34,688 nucleotides of DNA from Actinomycetes bacterium (GCA_021791845.1 JAJYVT010000031.1:1-34688); one strand, 5' to 3'; shown: positions 1-7,098, counted from the first letter of the stretch. Program-made: numbers and translations. The notes: a model not told the origin generated them from the sequence alone.

Positions 1-357
1 GACGATGCCTGCGTCGATGAGCTGCCCCACCAGCGTGCTGACGGTGTTGGGGGCGAGCCGGAGCTCCTCTGCGGCCTCGGCGACCGAGATCCCGGGCCGC
101 CGCTGGACCGTCCGGACGAGCTCGATCTGGGAGCCGGTCAAGCTCGACAAGACCCCTGGGCTGCCGGTCACCCGTCTCGCCGTCCGGCGGATGGCGGCCA
201 TGACGTCCACCAGTGCCTGGGCGAGCTCGCTCGGGTCTGCGTCCGGGGGGGCGCCGGCGTCGGTGCGCACCGGGAGGGGCCGCATGTCCGCCTGGTCCGC
301 TGGGGCTGCGCGCTGCGAGGCTCCCGGTCGGCTCGGGCCTCCGCCCTCTTCAGCCAT
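1..357 (-). CDS. MarR-family transcriptional regulator (N-terminal part, cut by window edge)
   Basis: The minus-strand reading frame opens with ATG at 357 and runs off the left edge of the window without a stop, giving 119 codons. After a low-complexity Ala/Gly/Pro-rich N-terminus, the part from about residue 50 reads like the dimerisation helix and winged helix-turn-helix of MarR proteins. There is a helix ending in MAAIRRTARR, then LTGSQIELVRTVQRRPGISV, then a recognition-type segment (VAEAAEELRLAPNTVSTLV). MarR proteins are usually ligand- or redox-sensing repressors of about 140-180 aa that often control their own gene. The start could lie further in, because the first 40 residues are unlike the family. 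An inverted repeat sits 13 nt upstream of the ATG and may be its operator. The gene is not obviously linked to the flagellar genes. Family call is fairly sure; ligand and targets cannot be read from the sequence. Confidence 0.75.
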   Translation of the reverse strand, partial: MAEEGGGPSRPGASQRAAPADQADMRPLPVRTDAGAPPDADPSELAQALVDVMAAIRRTARRVTGSPGVLSSLTGSQIELVRTVQRRPGISVAEAAEELRLAPNTVSTLVGQLIDAGIV

Positions 358-369
358 GGTGGCATGCTA

Positions 370-400
370 GTTCTGCGCCAGAGGTATTCCTGCGCAGAAC
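370..400. promoter_or_regulatory. Inverted repeat, candidate MarR operator
   Basis: A perfect 9-bp inverted repeat (gttctgcgc ... gcgcagaac) has arms at 370-378 and 392-400 with a 13-nt spacer. It lies 13-43 nt upstream of the MarR-type start at 357. MarR dimers typically bind imperfect palindromes overlapping their own promoter, so autoregulation is the natural reading. This is inferred from position and symmetry only. Confidence 0.45.
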
Positions 401-406
401 CGTGGC

Positions 407-438
407 GGCCTGCACGGTGCCCCGGCCCCGTGCAGGCC
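407..438 (-). terminator. Strong hairpin after the small membrane gene
   Basis: A perfect 11-bp stem (ggcctgcacgg at 407-417 with ccgtgcaggcc at 428-438) closes a 10-nt loop. On the minus strand it starts 6 nt after the stop codon of the 445-618 gene and ends before the MarR-type gene. There is no clear U-tract, which is common for terminators in high-GC actinobacteria. It would end the two-component/small-protein transcript. Confidence 0.6.
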
Positions 439-444
439 GGAGGG

Positions 445-618
445 TCAGGCCGCCAGGGGCAGCTGGTCGGCGTGCTCGGCGTGCTCGGCGCGCCGCACGC
501 CGATGCGGGCGACGGCACGGCGTTCCCGGGACTCCAAGCGAATGGCGGCCAGGAGGGGCAGGGTGGCGATCGCCAGGCCGAGGACCATGATGGGGATGCT
601 GAGGTAGAGCAGGATCAT
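445..618 (-). CDS. Small single-pass membrane protein, unknown function
   Basis: A 57-aa protein starts at ATG 618. It has one long hydrophobic N-terminal helix (about residues 1-24, MILLYLSIPIMVLGLAIATL) and a short basic, charged C-terminus ending in repeated Ala-Glu-His motifs, so it probably sits in the inner membrane with the tail in the cytoplasm. The frame stays open far upstream and joins the kinase frame, but the hydrophobic start and the gap make 618 the sensible start; GTG or ATG codons about 13 codons upstream are alternatives. It lies downstream of the damaged kinase gene, and a two-copy version of the response-regulator direct repeat is found at 739-756, upstream of it. It may be a target of that system. 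I do not recognise a named family. Confidence 0.5.
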   Translation of the reverse strand: MILLYLSIPIMVLGLAIATLPLLAAIRLESRERRAVARIGVRRAEHAEHADQLPLAA

Positions 619-628
619 CGTTGCGCCG

Positions 629-646
629 GCTGGCCTTTCGGCCAGC
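629..646 (-). other. GAAA-capped hairpin upstream of the small membrane gene
   Basis: On the minus strand GCTGGCC-GAAA-GGCCAGC forms a perfect 7-bp stem with a GNRA tetraloop 10 nt upstream of the ATG at 618. It may stabilise the mRNA or mask the ribosome site. If the gene starts upstream, it would instead be coding sequence. Confidence 0.35.
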
Positions 647-738
647 CGCACCATTCCTTTCTCGTCTGTTCTCGTGCTGCCGGCGGTTCCGGCAGGTTCC
701 ATGGTGCAGGGGGGAACTGGTAGCTCCCGCCGAGCCAG

Positions 739-756
739 CTGGGTGCCGGGTGTGAA
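739..756 (-). promoter_or_regulatory. Second candidate response-regulator site (two direct repeats)
   Basis: On the plus strand CTGGGTG-ccgg-GTGTGAA, preceded by ccag, gives two 7-mers with an 11-bp period. The spacers and last half-site are nearly the same as in the three-copy array at 2529-2557. It sits between the kinase stop codon and the small membrane gene start, the right place to control the latter. The first half-site is degenerate. Confidence 0.35.
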
Positions 757-764
757 CTGCGGGG

Positions 765-1782
765 TCAGTCCGCTGGTGCTTCGGTGGTCGCCCGCGCCGC
801 GTCGCCCGACCGCGTCGGGGTGCCCGGGCCGGTGGCGCTCCGCTCGCCCGGCCGGTCCGCTCGCCCGGCCGGCTTCGGCTGCTCGACCGGCAGGACGACC
901 GTGAAGGTGGCTCCGCCACCGGGGCCCGTGGAGACCTCCACCGAACCGCCGTGGGCGTGGACGATGGCCGCCACGATGCTCAACCCGAGGCCGGCGCCGC
1001 CGTGCTGGCGCGAGCGTGAGGGGTCCACGCGGAAGAACCGCTCGAAGATCCGGCGGGCGTCCGGCTCGCGCATGCCGGGTCCGTTGTCGGCGACCGATGG
1101 CGTCCGCCGTCCTTTCGATGTCGCGGAGCGGATGGAGGCTGGTGCGGACCAGCGTCCATCCCAGGACGAGGGCGACCACCAGGGCGCCGGCGGTGACGAC
1201 GATCTCCACGTCGCGCAAGGTCCCGAGCGTCCCCTCGGTGCCGGCGATGGGCACGGCCAAGACCAGCGTCCCGCCGGCAGCCGGCCCGGTGCGGAGGATG
1301 GACGCCCGCACGCGGTAGATCCCCTCGCCCCGTTGCGCCGGCGCGGTGAAGTACGCCGTCTTCTCCTGCGGGTCGGACGGGCTGGCGGCAAACCCGGACA
1401 GGTGCGCCGGCAGCTCCGGTGGGACGATCTGCTTCGACTCGGCCTCTGCGATCGAGCAGTGCCAGACGGTGACGTCGCGTGCGGTGCGGACCTCGATGAC
1501 CGTCCCGGGTGTGAGACCCCCCACGTTGACCGGGCGTCCGTGGAACAGCGGGCACTGCGACTCGTACGAACCGGCTTGCGGCAGCGGCTGGCTCGGCGCC
1601 CGCTCGTCGCCGCCGGAACCGCTGAGGGACGCCTCGACGGAGTGGTGGGAGAGCTCGAGCCCGTTGTCGACTTGTCGGAACAGGAACGAGCGCAGCGACG
1701 TGTAGAGCACCACGTCGGCGGCCACCAGCGCCACCAGCGCCACCACGGCGGTGGCGAGCAGCAGCCTGAGCCGGATCGACAC
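765..1782 (-). pseudogene. Sensor histidine kinase with internal deletion and frameshift
   Basis: The N-terminal frame starts at GTG 1782 and shows a transmembrane helix (residues about 5-33), an extracytoplasmic sensor region of about 150 residues with three Cys, a second transmembrane helix (LVVALVLGWTLV) and the beginning of a HAMP segment (LHPLRDIERTADAIG). At about 1092-1098 the correct frame changes and the sequence jumps straight to the G1 box of a HATPase domain (DNGPGM), then FERFF and GLGLSIV (G2) to the stop at 765. The HisKA dimerisation helix with the phospho-accepting His and the N box, about 130-150 residues, are absent. No working kinase can be made from this. It overlaps the response-regulator stop by one base (TAGTG), so the pair was an operon. 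An assembly collapse in a draft genome is the alternative to true decay. Confidence 0.8.
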
Positions 1783-2482
1783 TAGTAGGACGTCTCGGGC
1801 TCTCGCATGATGTACCCGACCAGGCGGACGGTGTGGATGAGGGACGGCCCGTGCTTCTCCAGCTTCCGCCGGAGGTAGCTGACGTAGGTCTCGACCACGC
1901 TCGCATCACCGTCGAAGTCGTAGTGCCAGACGTTGTCGAGGATCTGGGACTTGGACAGCACCTGGCGGGGGTTGCGCATGAAGAACCGCAGCAGGTTGAA
2001 CTCGGTGGCCGTGAGGTGGATGGACGCCCCGGCGCGACGGACCTCGTGGGCGGGTTCGTCCATCTCGACGTCGGCGAACTGCAGCAGTCCGCTCTCTCCG
2101 GCGCCGGCCCCCGTGCGCCGCAGGATGGCTCGCGTGCGGGCGATGACCTCGGCCAGGGCGAAGGGCTTGGTCACGTAGTCGTCGCCCCCGACGCTCAAGC
2201 CGGCGACCTTGTCCTCCAGGGAGTCCTTGGCCGTGAGGAACAGCACGGGCGCGTGCACGCCCTCGGACCGGAGCCGGCGGGTGACTCGAAGCCGTCGAGG
2301 TCCGGCAGCATCACGTCGAGGATGATGAGCGCCGGCGACGCGCGGTGCGCGGTGAGGATGGCAGCCCGGCCGGACGCCTCCGTCTCGACCTCGTAACCCT
2401 CGTAGCGAAGGGACGTGGCCACGGCGTCGACGATCGACGGCTCGTCGTCCACGACCAGCACGGTGGTCTTCTGCGGGTCCAC
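1782..2482 (-). pseudogene. OmpR/PhoB-family response regulator, frameshifted
   Basis: The start is GTG 2482, chosen because GGAGG lies 6 nt upstream (2489-2493). The receiver domain begins TTVLVVDDEPSIVDAV and includes the phospho-acceptor Asp in LIILDVMLPD. At about 2284-2288 the frame breaks after DLDGFE: the next part, RRLRSEGVHAPVLFLTAKDS and DDYVTKPF (conserved Thr and Lys), is in another frame, as if one G were missing from GAGGTC. The C-terminal half is a complete winged-helix DNA-binding domain (LTATEFNLLRFF ... YVSYLRRKL ... RLVGYIM). Apart from this single base the protein would be about 233 aa, normal for the family. Its partner kinase is also broken. A sequencing error remains possible for this one base alone. 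Confidence 0.8.
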
Positions 2483-2528
2483 GGCGCACCTCCTCTTCCC
2501 CAGCATCGCAGCGGCGGTCCACTGCCGC

Positions 2529-2557
2529 CTGTGCGCCGGCTGTGCGCCAGCTGTGAA
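2529..2557 (-). promoter_or_regulatory. Three 11-bp-spaced direct repeats upstream of the response regulator
   Basis: On the plus strand CTGTGCG-ccgg-CTGTGCG-ccag-CTGTGAA: three 7-mers with 4-nt spacers, an exact 11-bp period. OmpR/PhoB-type regulators bind head-to-tail to such arrays on one face of the helix. The array lies 47-75 nt upstream of the GTG at 2482, fitting autoregulation. Confidence 0.5.
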
Positions 2558-2677
2558 CCGGGCCGCGGAGCCTCGTGGCGGGATGCCGTGGGGGAGGGGT
2601 GCCGTGGGGGGCCGTGGGGACGTTCGTGCCAGGGCGGCAGGACCGACGGCTCGTGGTCCCGCGGCTCCGGGAGTGCG

Positions 2678-3454
2678 TCAGCTGGCCTGGCGCAGGTGCT
2701 CGAGGACGGCGCGCATCGCCTTGGCGTGGATCTTGCAGATCCAGCTCTCGCTCACGCCAAGCAGGTCCCCGATCTCCTTCAAGGTGCGGTCCTCGAAGTA
2801 GTACAGCATGATCACCTGCCGCTCTCGCGGCGCCAGCGAGGCGATGCTCTCCCACAAGAGCCGGCTCTCCTCCGCCCGCTCGAGTGCCTCTGCCGGGTCG
2901 TTCGACAGGTCGGCCAGCTGGTCCACGTAGGGGCCGAGCTCGGAGACGGAGCCCCGCGTGACGTCGAGCGAGAGCGCGTCGAAGGCCCGCGGCGTGAGGC
3001 CGAGCTCACGGCGGAGCTCCTCGGGCGTGGGCGACCGTCGGAGCCTGGCTTCGAGCGTGGCGGCGGCGTCGGCCATCGCCCGCTGCCGGGCCCGCACCGA
3101 GCGAGGGGCCCAGTCGTTGGCCCGCACGGCGTCGAGGATCGCCCCTCTGATCCGCGGGATGGCGAAGGTCTCGAAGCGCACGCCGCGCCCCGGGTCGAAC
3201 CGCTCGATGGCGTCGATCAGGCCGAAGACGCCGTGCTGCGCGAGGTTCTCACGTTCGACGTAGCGCGGGAGCAGCGCCTTGGTGCGGGTGACGACGTAGC
3301 CGACGAGCGACAGGTACGACTCGGTGAGGGCGGTTCGGTCAGCGGCGTTCCGATGATCCAGGTAGCGCGCCCACAGCTCGTGCACACTGCCCACTGCCGT
3401 TCGGCTGTCGCGCCCGGCCGGCCCATACGAAACGGACGTCGCCGTATCGACCAT
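2678..3454 (-). CDS. fliA: RNA polymerase sigma-28 factor (FliA/WhiG type), paralog 1
   Basis: A 258-aa sigma factor starts at ATG 3454, with GGGGAG about 8 nt upstream. Region 2 is clear (GVFGLIDAIERFDPGRGVRF, then FETFAIPRIRGAILD and WAPRSVR). Region 3 follows (about 120-160), and region 4 carries a helix-turn-helix (LAPRERQVIMLYYF, LKEIGDLLGVSESWICKI). Length and the WxPRSVR motif are typical of FliA/WhiG. Such factors direct polymerase to late flagellar promoters with GCCGATAA-type -10 elements, and seven such sites occur in this window. It is the third gene downstream of flhF-like and csrA-like genes on the same strand, with a 132-nt gap. A second sigma-28 gene lies at 6138-6968, and no FlgM anti-sigma gene is visible. 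I cannot tell which paralog reads which promoter. Confidence 0.9.
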   Translation of the reverse strand: MVDTATSVSYGPAGRDSRTAVGSVHELWARYLDHRNAADRTALTESYLSLVGYVVTRTKALLPRYVERENLAQHGVFGLIDAIERFDPGRGVRFETFAIPRIRGAILDAVRANDWAPRSVRARQRAMADAAATLEARLRRSPTPEELRRELGLTPRAFDALSLDVTRGSVSELGPYVDQLADLSNDPAEALERAEESRLLWESIASLAPRERQVIMLYYFEDRTLKEIGDLLGVSESWICKIHAKAMRAVLEHLRQAS

Positions 3455-3586
3455 CCCCGCAGCTCCCCTCCGTCAAATGCCGGCCCCCGTAGCCGGGTGC
3501 AACCCCGAAGGCAGGCTACACGGGGTACAGCGCGAATGCGAGGATCCACGCGGGGAATTCATTGGGGATGCAGAGGAACGGTCCGG

Positions 3587-4177
3587 TCAGACGGCGGAGT
3601 GCTGGCCGCGGTCGGGGCCGCGGTGCGGCTTTCCGTCGAGGAGGGCGGAGAGCTCGCCGTCCCCCGCTGCGGCACGGTTGGCCGCCATCACGTCGGCCCA
3701 CAGCTCCTTGCGGTAGACGCGTCGGTCCGGAGCCTCGACGCCGACGCGGACGTAGCTGCCGACCGGACGGATCAGGGTGATGCGCAACCCTTCGGCGATC
3801 TCCGGGCCTTCGATGGTGAGCGTCGGGTTGCCCTTGGCGAGCGAGCCGAGCCCCACGCGCAGCGCGTCCCCGACGGCGATCGACTCGCCGATGCGCCGGT
3901 TGAGCCCGACGGTCGCCTGAGCCCGCACCGCTGCATGGCCGGGGTGGGCGACCTCGACACGGACCCCGTTGTCGTCGACCGCCATCGACACCGGCGCGCC
4001 GATCTCGATGCGCGCTTCCGTGTCGGACACCGCGGTGGCAGAGACCCGCACGGGAGGGTCGACGCCGGGCGCCTCGATGGAGAGCCAGACCTTGCGGTCG
4101 GAGACCGAGAGGACGCTCACCTGCACCCCGTGCTCAATGACGATCGATTCCCCTGGTCGCCGGTTGAGCACCAGCAT
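3587..4177 (-). CDS. csrA: Multi-module CsrA-like translational regulator
   Basis: CsrA is normally a 60-75 aa RNA-binding dimer; this protein is 196 aa. It starts at ATG 4177, with GGAGGG 10 nt upstream. Residues 1-40 match the CsrA start (MLVLNRRPGESIVI, then a beta strand, then VWLSIEAP). Residues about 45-85 repeat the strand-IGAP pattern weakly. Near residue 90 a second CsrA start appears (VGLNRRIGESIAVGD, LTIEGP). From about 128 a CsrA second half follows (LRITLIRP, YVRVGVEAP, RRVYRKELW and a short helix), which keeps the Arg that corresponds to the RNA-contacting Arg44. The copies thus look like an intramolecular, covalently linked CsrA assembly. The partner FliW is encoded at 12627-13103, and matching GGA hairpins lie in four leaders of this cluster. 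Family assignment is firm; fold and RNA binding of the enlarged form are inferred. Confidence 0.85.
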   Translation of the reverse strand: MLVLNRRPGESIVIEHGVQVSVLSVSDRKVWLSIEAPGVDPPVRVSATAVSDTEARIEIGAPVSMAVDDNGVRVEVAHPGHAAVRAQATVGLNRRIGESIAVGDALRVGLGSLAKGNPTLTIEGPEIAEGLRITLIRPVGSYVRVGVEAPDRRVYRKELWADVMAANRAAAGDGELSALLDGKPHRGPDRGQHSAV

Positions 4178-4331
4178 GTGCGCACGTCCCTCCTGTGCCG
4201 CAGCGCTTCCGCTCCGTCGGCCCGCCCACGCTATCCGTTCGCCGCGCCGGGGCCGGGTACGTCCTGCTGGCGGCACGCCGCGATCGCCGCCGCCAGCACG
4301 GCCGCGATCGCCGGCCGCGCTCGTGGCCGTG

Positions 4332-5846
4332 TCAGTGCTTCGTCACCAGGTCTGCCACGGCGGCCGCCCAGCGGGCGGGCGTCGCCGGCTCGTCGTCCAG
4401 CCGGGCCACGGGGATGCCGAGCGAGAGGATGGCCGCGGGCGTGGCGGTCGCTCCCACCTCGGTCATCACCAGCGCGTCGACGCCACCGATGGCGGCGATC
4501 CAGCGGCGCACGTCGTCGGGCTTGGTGGTGGCGGCCGTCATGCCCCACACGCACGAGGGGCGCAGTGCGCGCAGCACCTGGCGCGTCCAGCGCTGGTCGG
4601 CCCCGAGCGGCGGTGCGTACACCGCGACGATGCCGACGCGGTCGCGCCGCCATCCCGGGCTGAGGGACGCTGCCTGTGCCGCCGTGCGAGCCCGGTACTC
4701 CGGGCGGGCGTGCCGGTCGCTCGCCGTCGTTGACGCCACGGCCACCTCGTCGCGGGGGCACCCGACAGCCAGGGCGACGGCATTGGCGATCGGGCGGACG
4801 AGGCCCGCCGATCCGACGACGGCAACGAGGCCCCCCGGCTCGCTCGGTAAGGGTGGGGGCTCGGGCAGCGAGGCGAACACGGCCTCGATCGTCGACTGGT
4901 CCGTGGCGAGGGGGGCGCGCGGCAGCAGATGCTCGGGGAACCCCGCCGCCCGCAGGAGGTCCACGATGGTGGCGCCGAGGTCCGGCGCTTCCTCTCCCTC
5001 GATCCCGATGAGCGGCAGTTGGACGGCGATCGACGATGTGACGACGTCCGGTTCGGCAGCCTCCCGCCCGACAGGCAGGTGGTCCTCGACGTCGCCGGCG
5101 GCGGCTGCATCCCCGCCCGTGGCTGCATCCCCGCCCGCGGCTCCGCCACCAGCGGTTCCCTCGCCGCCCGTTGCCTCGCCGGCGACGAGCGGCGCGTCCG
5201 CCGGCCCGTCGGCGTCCGCCTCGGCTCGCCGCGGCCGACGGAGCCGTTCCGGATCGGGCCGGTAGGTGCCGGGCTCTTCCCCGAGCGAGCTGGCGACCTC
5301 GGAGAGGACCTCGCCGAAGGGCTTGTCCACCTCCGTCGGCGCGGCGTGCAACGGGCCGCGCTCGACGCCGGCCGCCTCGCTCCCGTTCGGCGCACGGTCG
5401 GCGTACCCGTTGGCCGCGCCCTGCCCGCCCCCGCTCGGCGGCACGCTCGCGTGCGCGCCGCCGAGCTCCGCCTCGTCCTCGGTCGACTCGACCAGTGCCG
5501 CCAGTGGCGATCGTGCGGCAAGGTCGGACAGGGGAGCCGACCCGGCATGGGCGACGACGGCCCCGTGGTCCGGCGCGTGCTCGGCGCGTGCGATGGCCGC
5601 CGCCCGCCCGCTCTCCGCCACGGCCGCATCACCGGCCGGCGCGGCGGGACGGTCCGCTGCCGCCTGCGAGCCCGTCGGCGCATCGACGTCAACGGTGATC
5701 ACGAACACCTCGCGGGCGAAGAACCCGAGCACGCCCCCCTTCCGCCGCCGCTCGGGCGGATGGATGCGCGCCGGACCGTGCTCGTCGATCACCTGCTGCA
5801 GCAGCTGCTGGAGGTCCGTGCCTTCGTAGACGAGCTGGCGCGCCAA
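4332..5846 (-). CDS. FlhF-like protein with degenerate GTPase domain
   Basis: A 504-aa protein starts at TTG 5846 behind a GAGGGGGTGA stretch. Residues 1-53 match the FlhF B domain (LQQLLQQVIDEHGPARI, GGVLGFFAREVFVITVDV). Residues about 55-290 are low-complexity, rich in Ala, Gly, Pro and acidic residues. From about 290 a C-terminal domain resembles the SRP-GTPase NG domain in layout. FlhF GTPases place GxxGxGKTTT at the position where this protein has VVGSAGLVRPIANAV (about 342-356), so the P-loop Lys/Thr are missing. The later TKxD-like site reads MTEVGAT, also altered. FlhF normally sets flagellar pole and number with FlhG; this one should not bind GTP. It precedes csrA and fliA on the same strand, and no FlhG gene is present here. 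It may be a scaffold; distant homology is the main uncertainty. Confidence 0.6.
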   Translation of the reverse strand: MARQLVYEGTDLQQLLQQVIDEHGPARIHPPERRRKGGVLGFFAREVFVITVDVDAPTGSQAAADRPAAPAGDAAVAESGRAAAIARAEHAPDHGAVVAHAGSAPLSDLAARSPLAALVESTEDEAELGGAHASVPPSGGGQGAANGYADRAPNGSEAAGVERGPLHAAPTEVDKPFGEVLSEVASSLGEEPGTYRPDPERLRRPRRAEADADGPADAPLVAGEATGGEGTAGGGAAGGDAATGGDAAAAGDVEDHLPVGREAAEPDVVTSSIAVQLPLIGIEGEEAPDLGATIVDLLRAAGFPEHLLPRAPLATDQSTIEAVFASLPEPPPLPSEPGGLVAVVGSAGLVRPIANAVALAVGCPRDEVAVASTTASDRHARPEYRARTAAQAASLSPGWRRDRVGIVAVYAPPLGADQRWTRQVLRALRPSCVWGMTAATTKPDDVRRWIAAIGGVDALVMTEVGATATPAAILSLGIPVARLDDEPATPARWAAAVADLVTKH

Positions 5847-6065
5847 CGCTCACCCCCTCGCTTCGTCCGAGCTACCCCTGCGACCAGCTCGCATCGACCG
5901 ACATCCCCCTGGCGAGACGCGCGTGCGCGACCGGACCGACCGGCCGCAACGCAATTGTCACAAGGATAGCCGGTTCGTGTCCAATGCGGCCTGGGCCGTC
6001 CTCGTGGCCCGTGGCGGCGTTCCCGCCTGGCGCATCGCTGCGCCAAAGCAATTCGGCCCCGCGGC

Positions 6066-6093
6066 TCAAGTTCGCCGGCCGGGGGGCCGATAC
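6066..6093 (+). promoter_or_regulatory. Sigma-28-type promoter of the second sigma gene
   Basis: TCAAGTTC at 6066-6073 (-35) and GCCGATAC at 6086-6093 (-10), with 16 nt between TCAA and the -10. The E. coli FliA consensus is TAAAGTTT and GCCGATAA. The start of transcription should be near 6100, 38 nt before the ATG. This suggests a sigma cascade or autoregulation. Confidence 0.7.
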
Positions 6094-6137
6094 CACCGTT
6101 CGGACGTCCGGGCGGAGCCGACGACAAGGGATGGGGG

Positions 6138-6968
6138 ATGGCGGCTGAGACCACGCGTCGCGTGGCACGCCGAGAGGACGAGGAGATCGCCGAGTTGTGG
6201 CGAGCCTTCAAGCGCAGCAGGGATCGTCGCGCCCGCGAGCAGCTCGTCCACCTCTACTACCCGCTCGTCAAGCACGTCGCCCGGGGCATCGCACCCACCC
6301 TGTCGCGCCAGGCCGGGATCGACGACCTCGAGGGCTACGGCGCCGAGGGGCTCATCGACGCCATCGACCGCTACGACCCGGACCGGGGCTTCCAGTTCTC
6401 GACCTTCGCCGTGCACCGCATCCGCGGTGCCATCTACGACGGCATCCGGAGCTCGGACTGGGTGCCCCGCAGCGTCCGTCGCAAGGCCCGGGAGATGCAG
6501 GAGGCGCAGACGGAGCTCTACGCCCGTCACGGCCGCCCACCCACCGAGGACGAGGAGGCGACCGCCCTGGCCGTCAGCGTGCAGGCGCTCAGGACCGGCA
6601 AGGTGCAGGTGGCCGCGGCCAGCGTGGCGTCGCTCGACCGCGTGCCCGCGGCCGGCGATCCGCCCACCGAGCCGCCGGCCGGGGAGGAGGTCGACCCGCT
6701 CGCGGCCTACCTTCACCAGGAGAAGCGCCAAGCGGTGCGAGCGGCCATGGCCCGCCTCCCCGAGCGGGAGCGGACCGTGGCCGTGCTCAGCTTCGGGGAG
6801 GGCATGACGCTGGCCGAGATCGGGCGCACGCTCGGAGTGACCGAGAGCCGGGTGTGCCAGATCCGGGCGAGCGCCCTGGCGCACCTGCGCGGGTACATGC
6901 ACGCCGCCGGGATGGGTCCCGACGGCGCCGACCGCCCCCTGGCGGTCGCCGGGGGGCGGGCTGGCTGA
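6138..6968 (+). CDS. RNA polymerase sigma-28 factor (FliA/WhiG type), paralog 2
   Basis: A 276-aa sigma factor starts at ATG 6138, with AAGGG about 8 nt upstream. Region 2 reads GAEGLIDAIDRYDPDRGFQF, FSTFAVHRIRGAIYDGI and DWVPRSVRRKA. A region-3 segment with RPPTEDEEATALAV follows, and region 4 carries LPERERTVAVLSF, LAEIGRTLGVTESRVCQI. A Pro/Glu-rich linker (about 170-195) and a Gly/Ala-rich tail are extra. It differs clearly from the sigma gene at 2678-3454, mostly in regions 3 and 4, so it is an old duplication or a separate lineage. Its own upstream region has a sigma-28-type promoter. It heads the plus-strand run of motor genes but is separated from flbD by 130 nt with a new promoter. 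Confidence 0.88.
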   Translation: MAAETTRRVARREDEEIAELWRAFKRSRDRRAREQLVHLYYPLVKHVARGIAPTLSRQAGIDDLEGYGAEGLIDAIDRYDPDRGFQFSTFAVHRIRGAIYDGIRSSDWVPRSVRRKAREMQEAQTELYARHGRPPTEDEEATALAVSVQALRTGKVQVAAASVASLDRVPAAGDPPTEPPAGEEVDPLAAYLHQEKRQAVRAAMARLPERERTVAVLSFGEGMTLAEIGRTLGVTESRVCQIRASALAHLRGYMHAAGMGPDGADRPLAVAGGRAG

Positions 6969-7011
6969 CGGGCGCCGCCGGAGGCTGGCGCGGCGTCCGG
7001 CACCAGGGCGT

Positions 7012-7039
7012 TCAAGAAGTCGGCCCGACGTGCCGATGC
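7012..7039 (+). promoter_or_regulatory. Sigma-28-type promoter of the flbD-motAB-fliL operon
   Basis: TCAA at 7012-7015, a 16-nt spacer, then GCCGATGC at 7032-7039. Expected transcription start is near 7046, leaving a leader of about 53 nt that contains the hairpin at 7057-7074. Confidence 0.65.
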
Positions 7040-7056
7040 CCTAGCCGTTCCTTCGA

Positions 7057-7074
7057 ACACGCACGGACGCGTGT
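7057..7074 (+). promoter_or_regulatory. Candidate CsrA-binding hairpin, flbD leader
   Basis: ACACGC-ACGGAC-GCGTGT: a perfect 6-bp stem with hexaloop ACGGAC (ANGGA motif). It lies 24 nt upstream of the flbD ATG, just before the ribosome site AAAGGGAG. The stem sequence differs from the other three hairpins of this type while the loop is kept, which points to RNA rather than DNA recognition. Confidence 0.6.
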
Positions 7075-7098
7075 GGAGGGCCAAAGGGAGAGACGCCC

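Noticed and set aside
629-646. GNRA hairpin considered as part of a known riboswitch
   Set aside because: A single tetraloop hairpin without conserved flanking motifs; no riboswitch class fits.
3489-3519. GTAGCC...GGCTAC hairpin in the sigma paralog 1 leader, considered as a riboswitch (c-di-GMP type)
   Set aside because: Only a 6-bp outer stem is clear, and the conserved core sequences of the c-di-GMP riboswitch classes are not seen.
4160-4230. GCCGACGG upstream of csrA as a sigma-28 -10 element
   Set aside because: It matches only five of eight -10 bases, and the -35 position reads CGAA; too weak compared with the seven sites listed.
4267-4296. Hairpin between the flhF-like gene and csrA as a terminator
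   Set aside because: The 8-bp stem encloses a 14-nt loop in very GC-rich DNA without U-tract; chance pairing is likely.
2345-4663. Long plus-strand open frame across the sigma and csrA region
   Set aside because: The minus strand shows clear sigma and CsrA motifs with ribosome sites; the plus frame has no recognisable domain.
6099-6130. TCGGAC motif in the leader of sigma paralog 2 as a CsrA hairpin
   Set aside because: No 6-bp stem closes the loop and the motif lacks the leading A; only a CGGACGTCCG palindrome is present.
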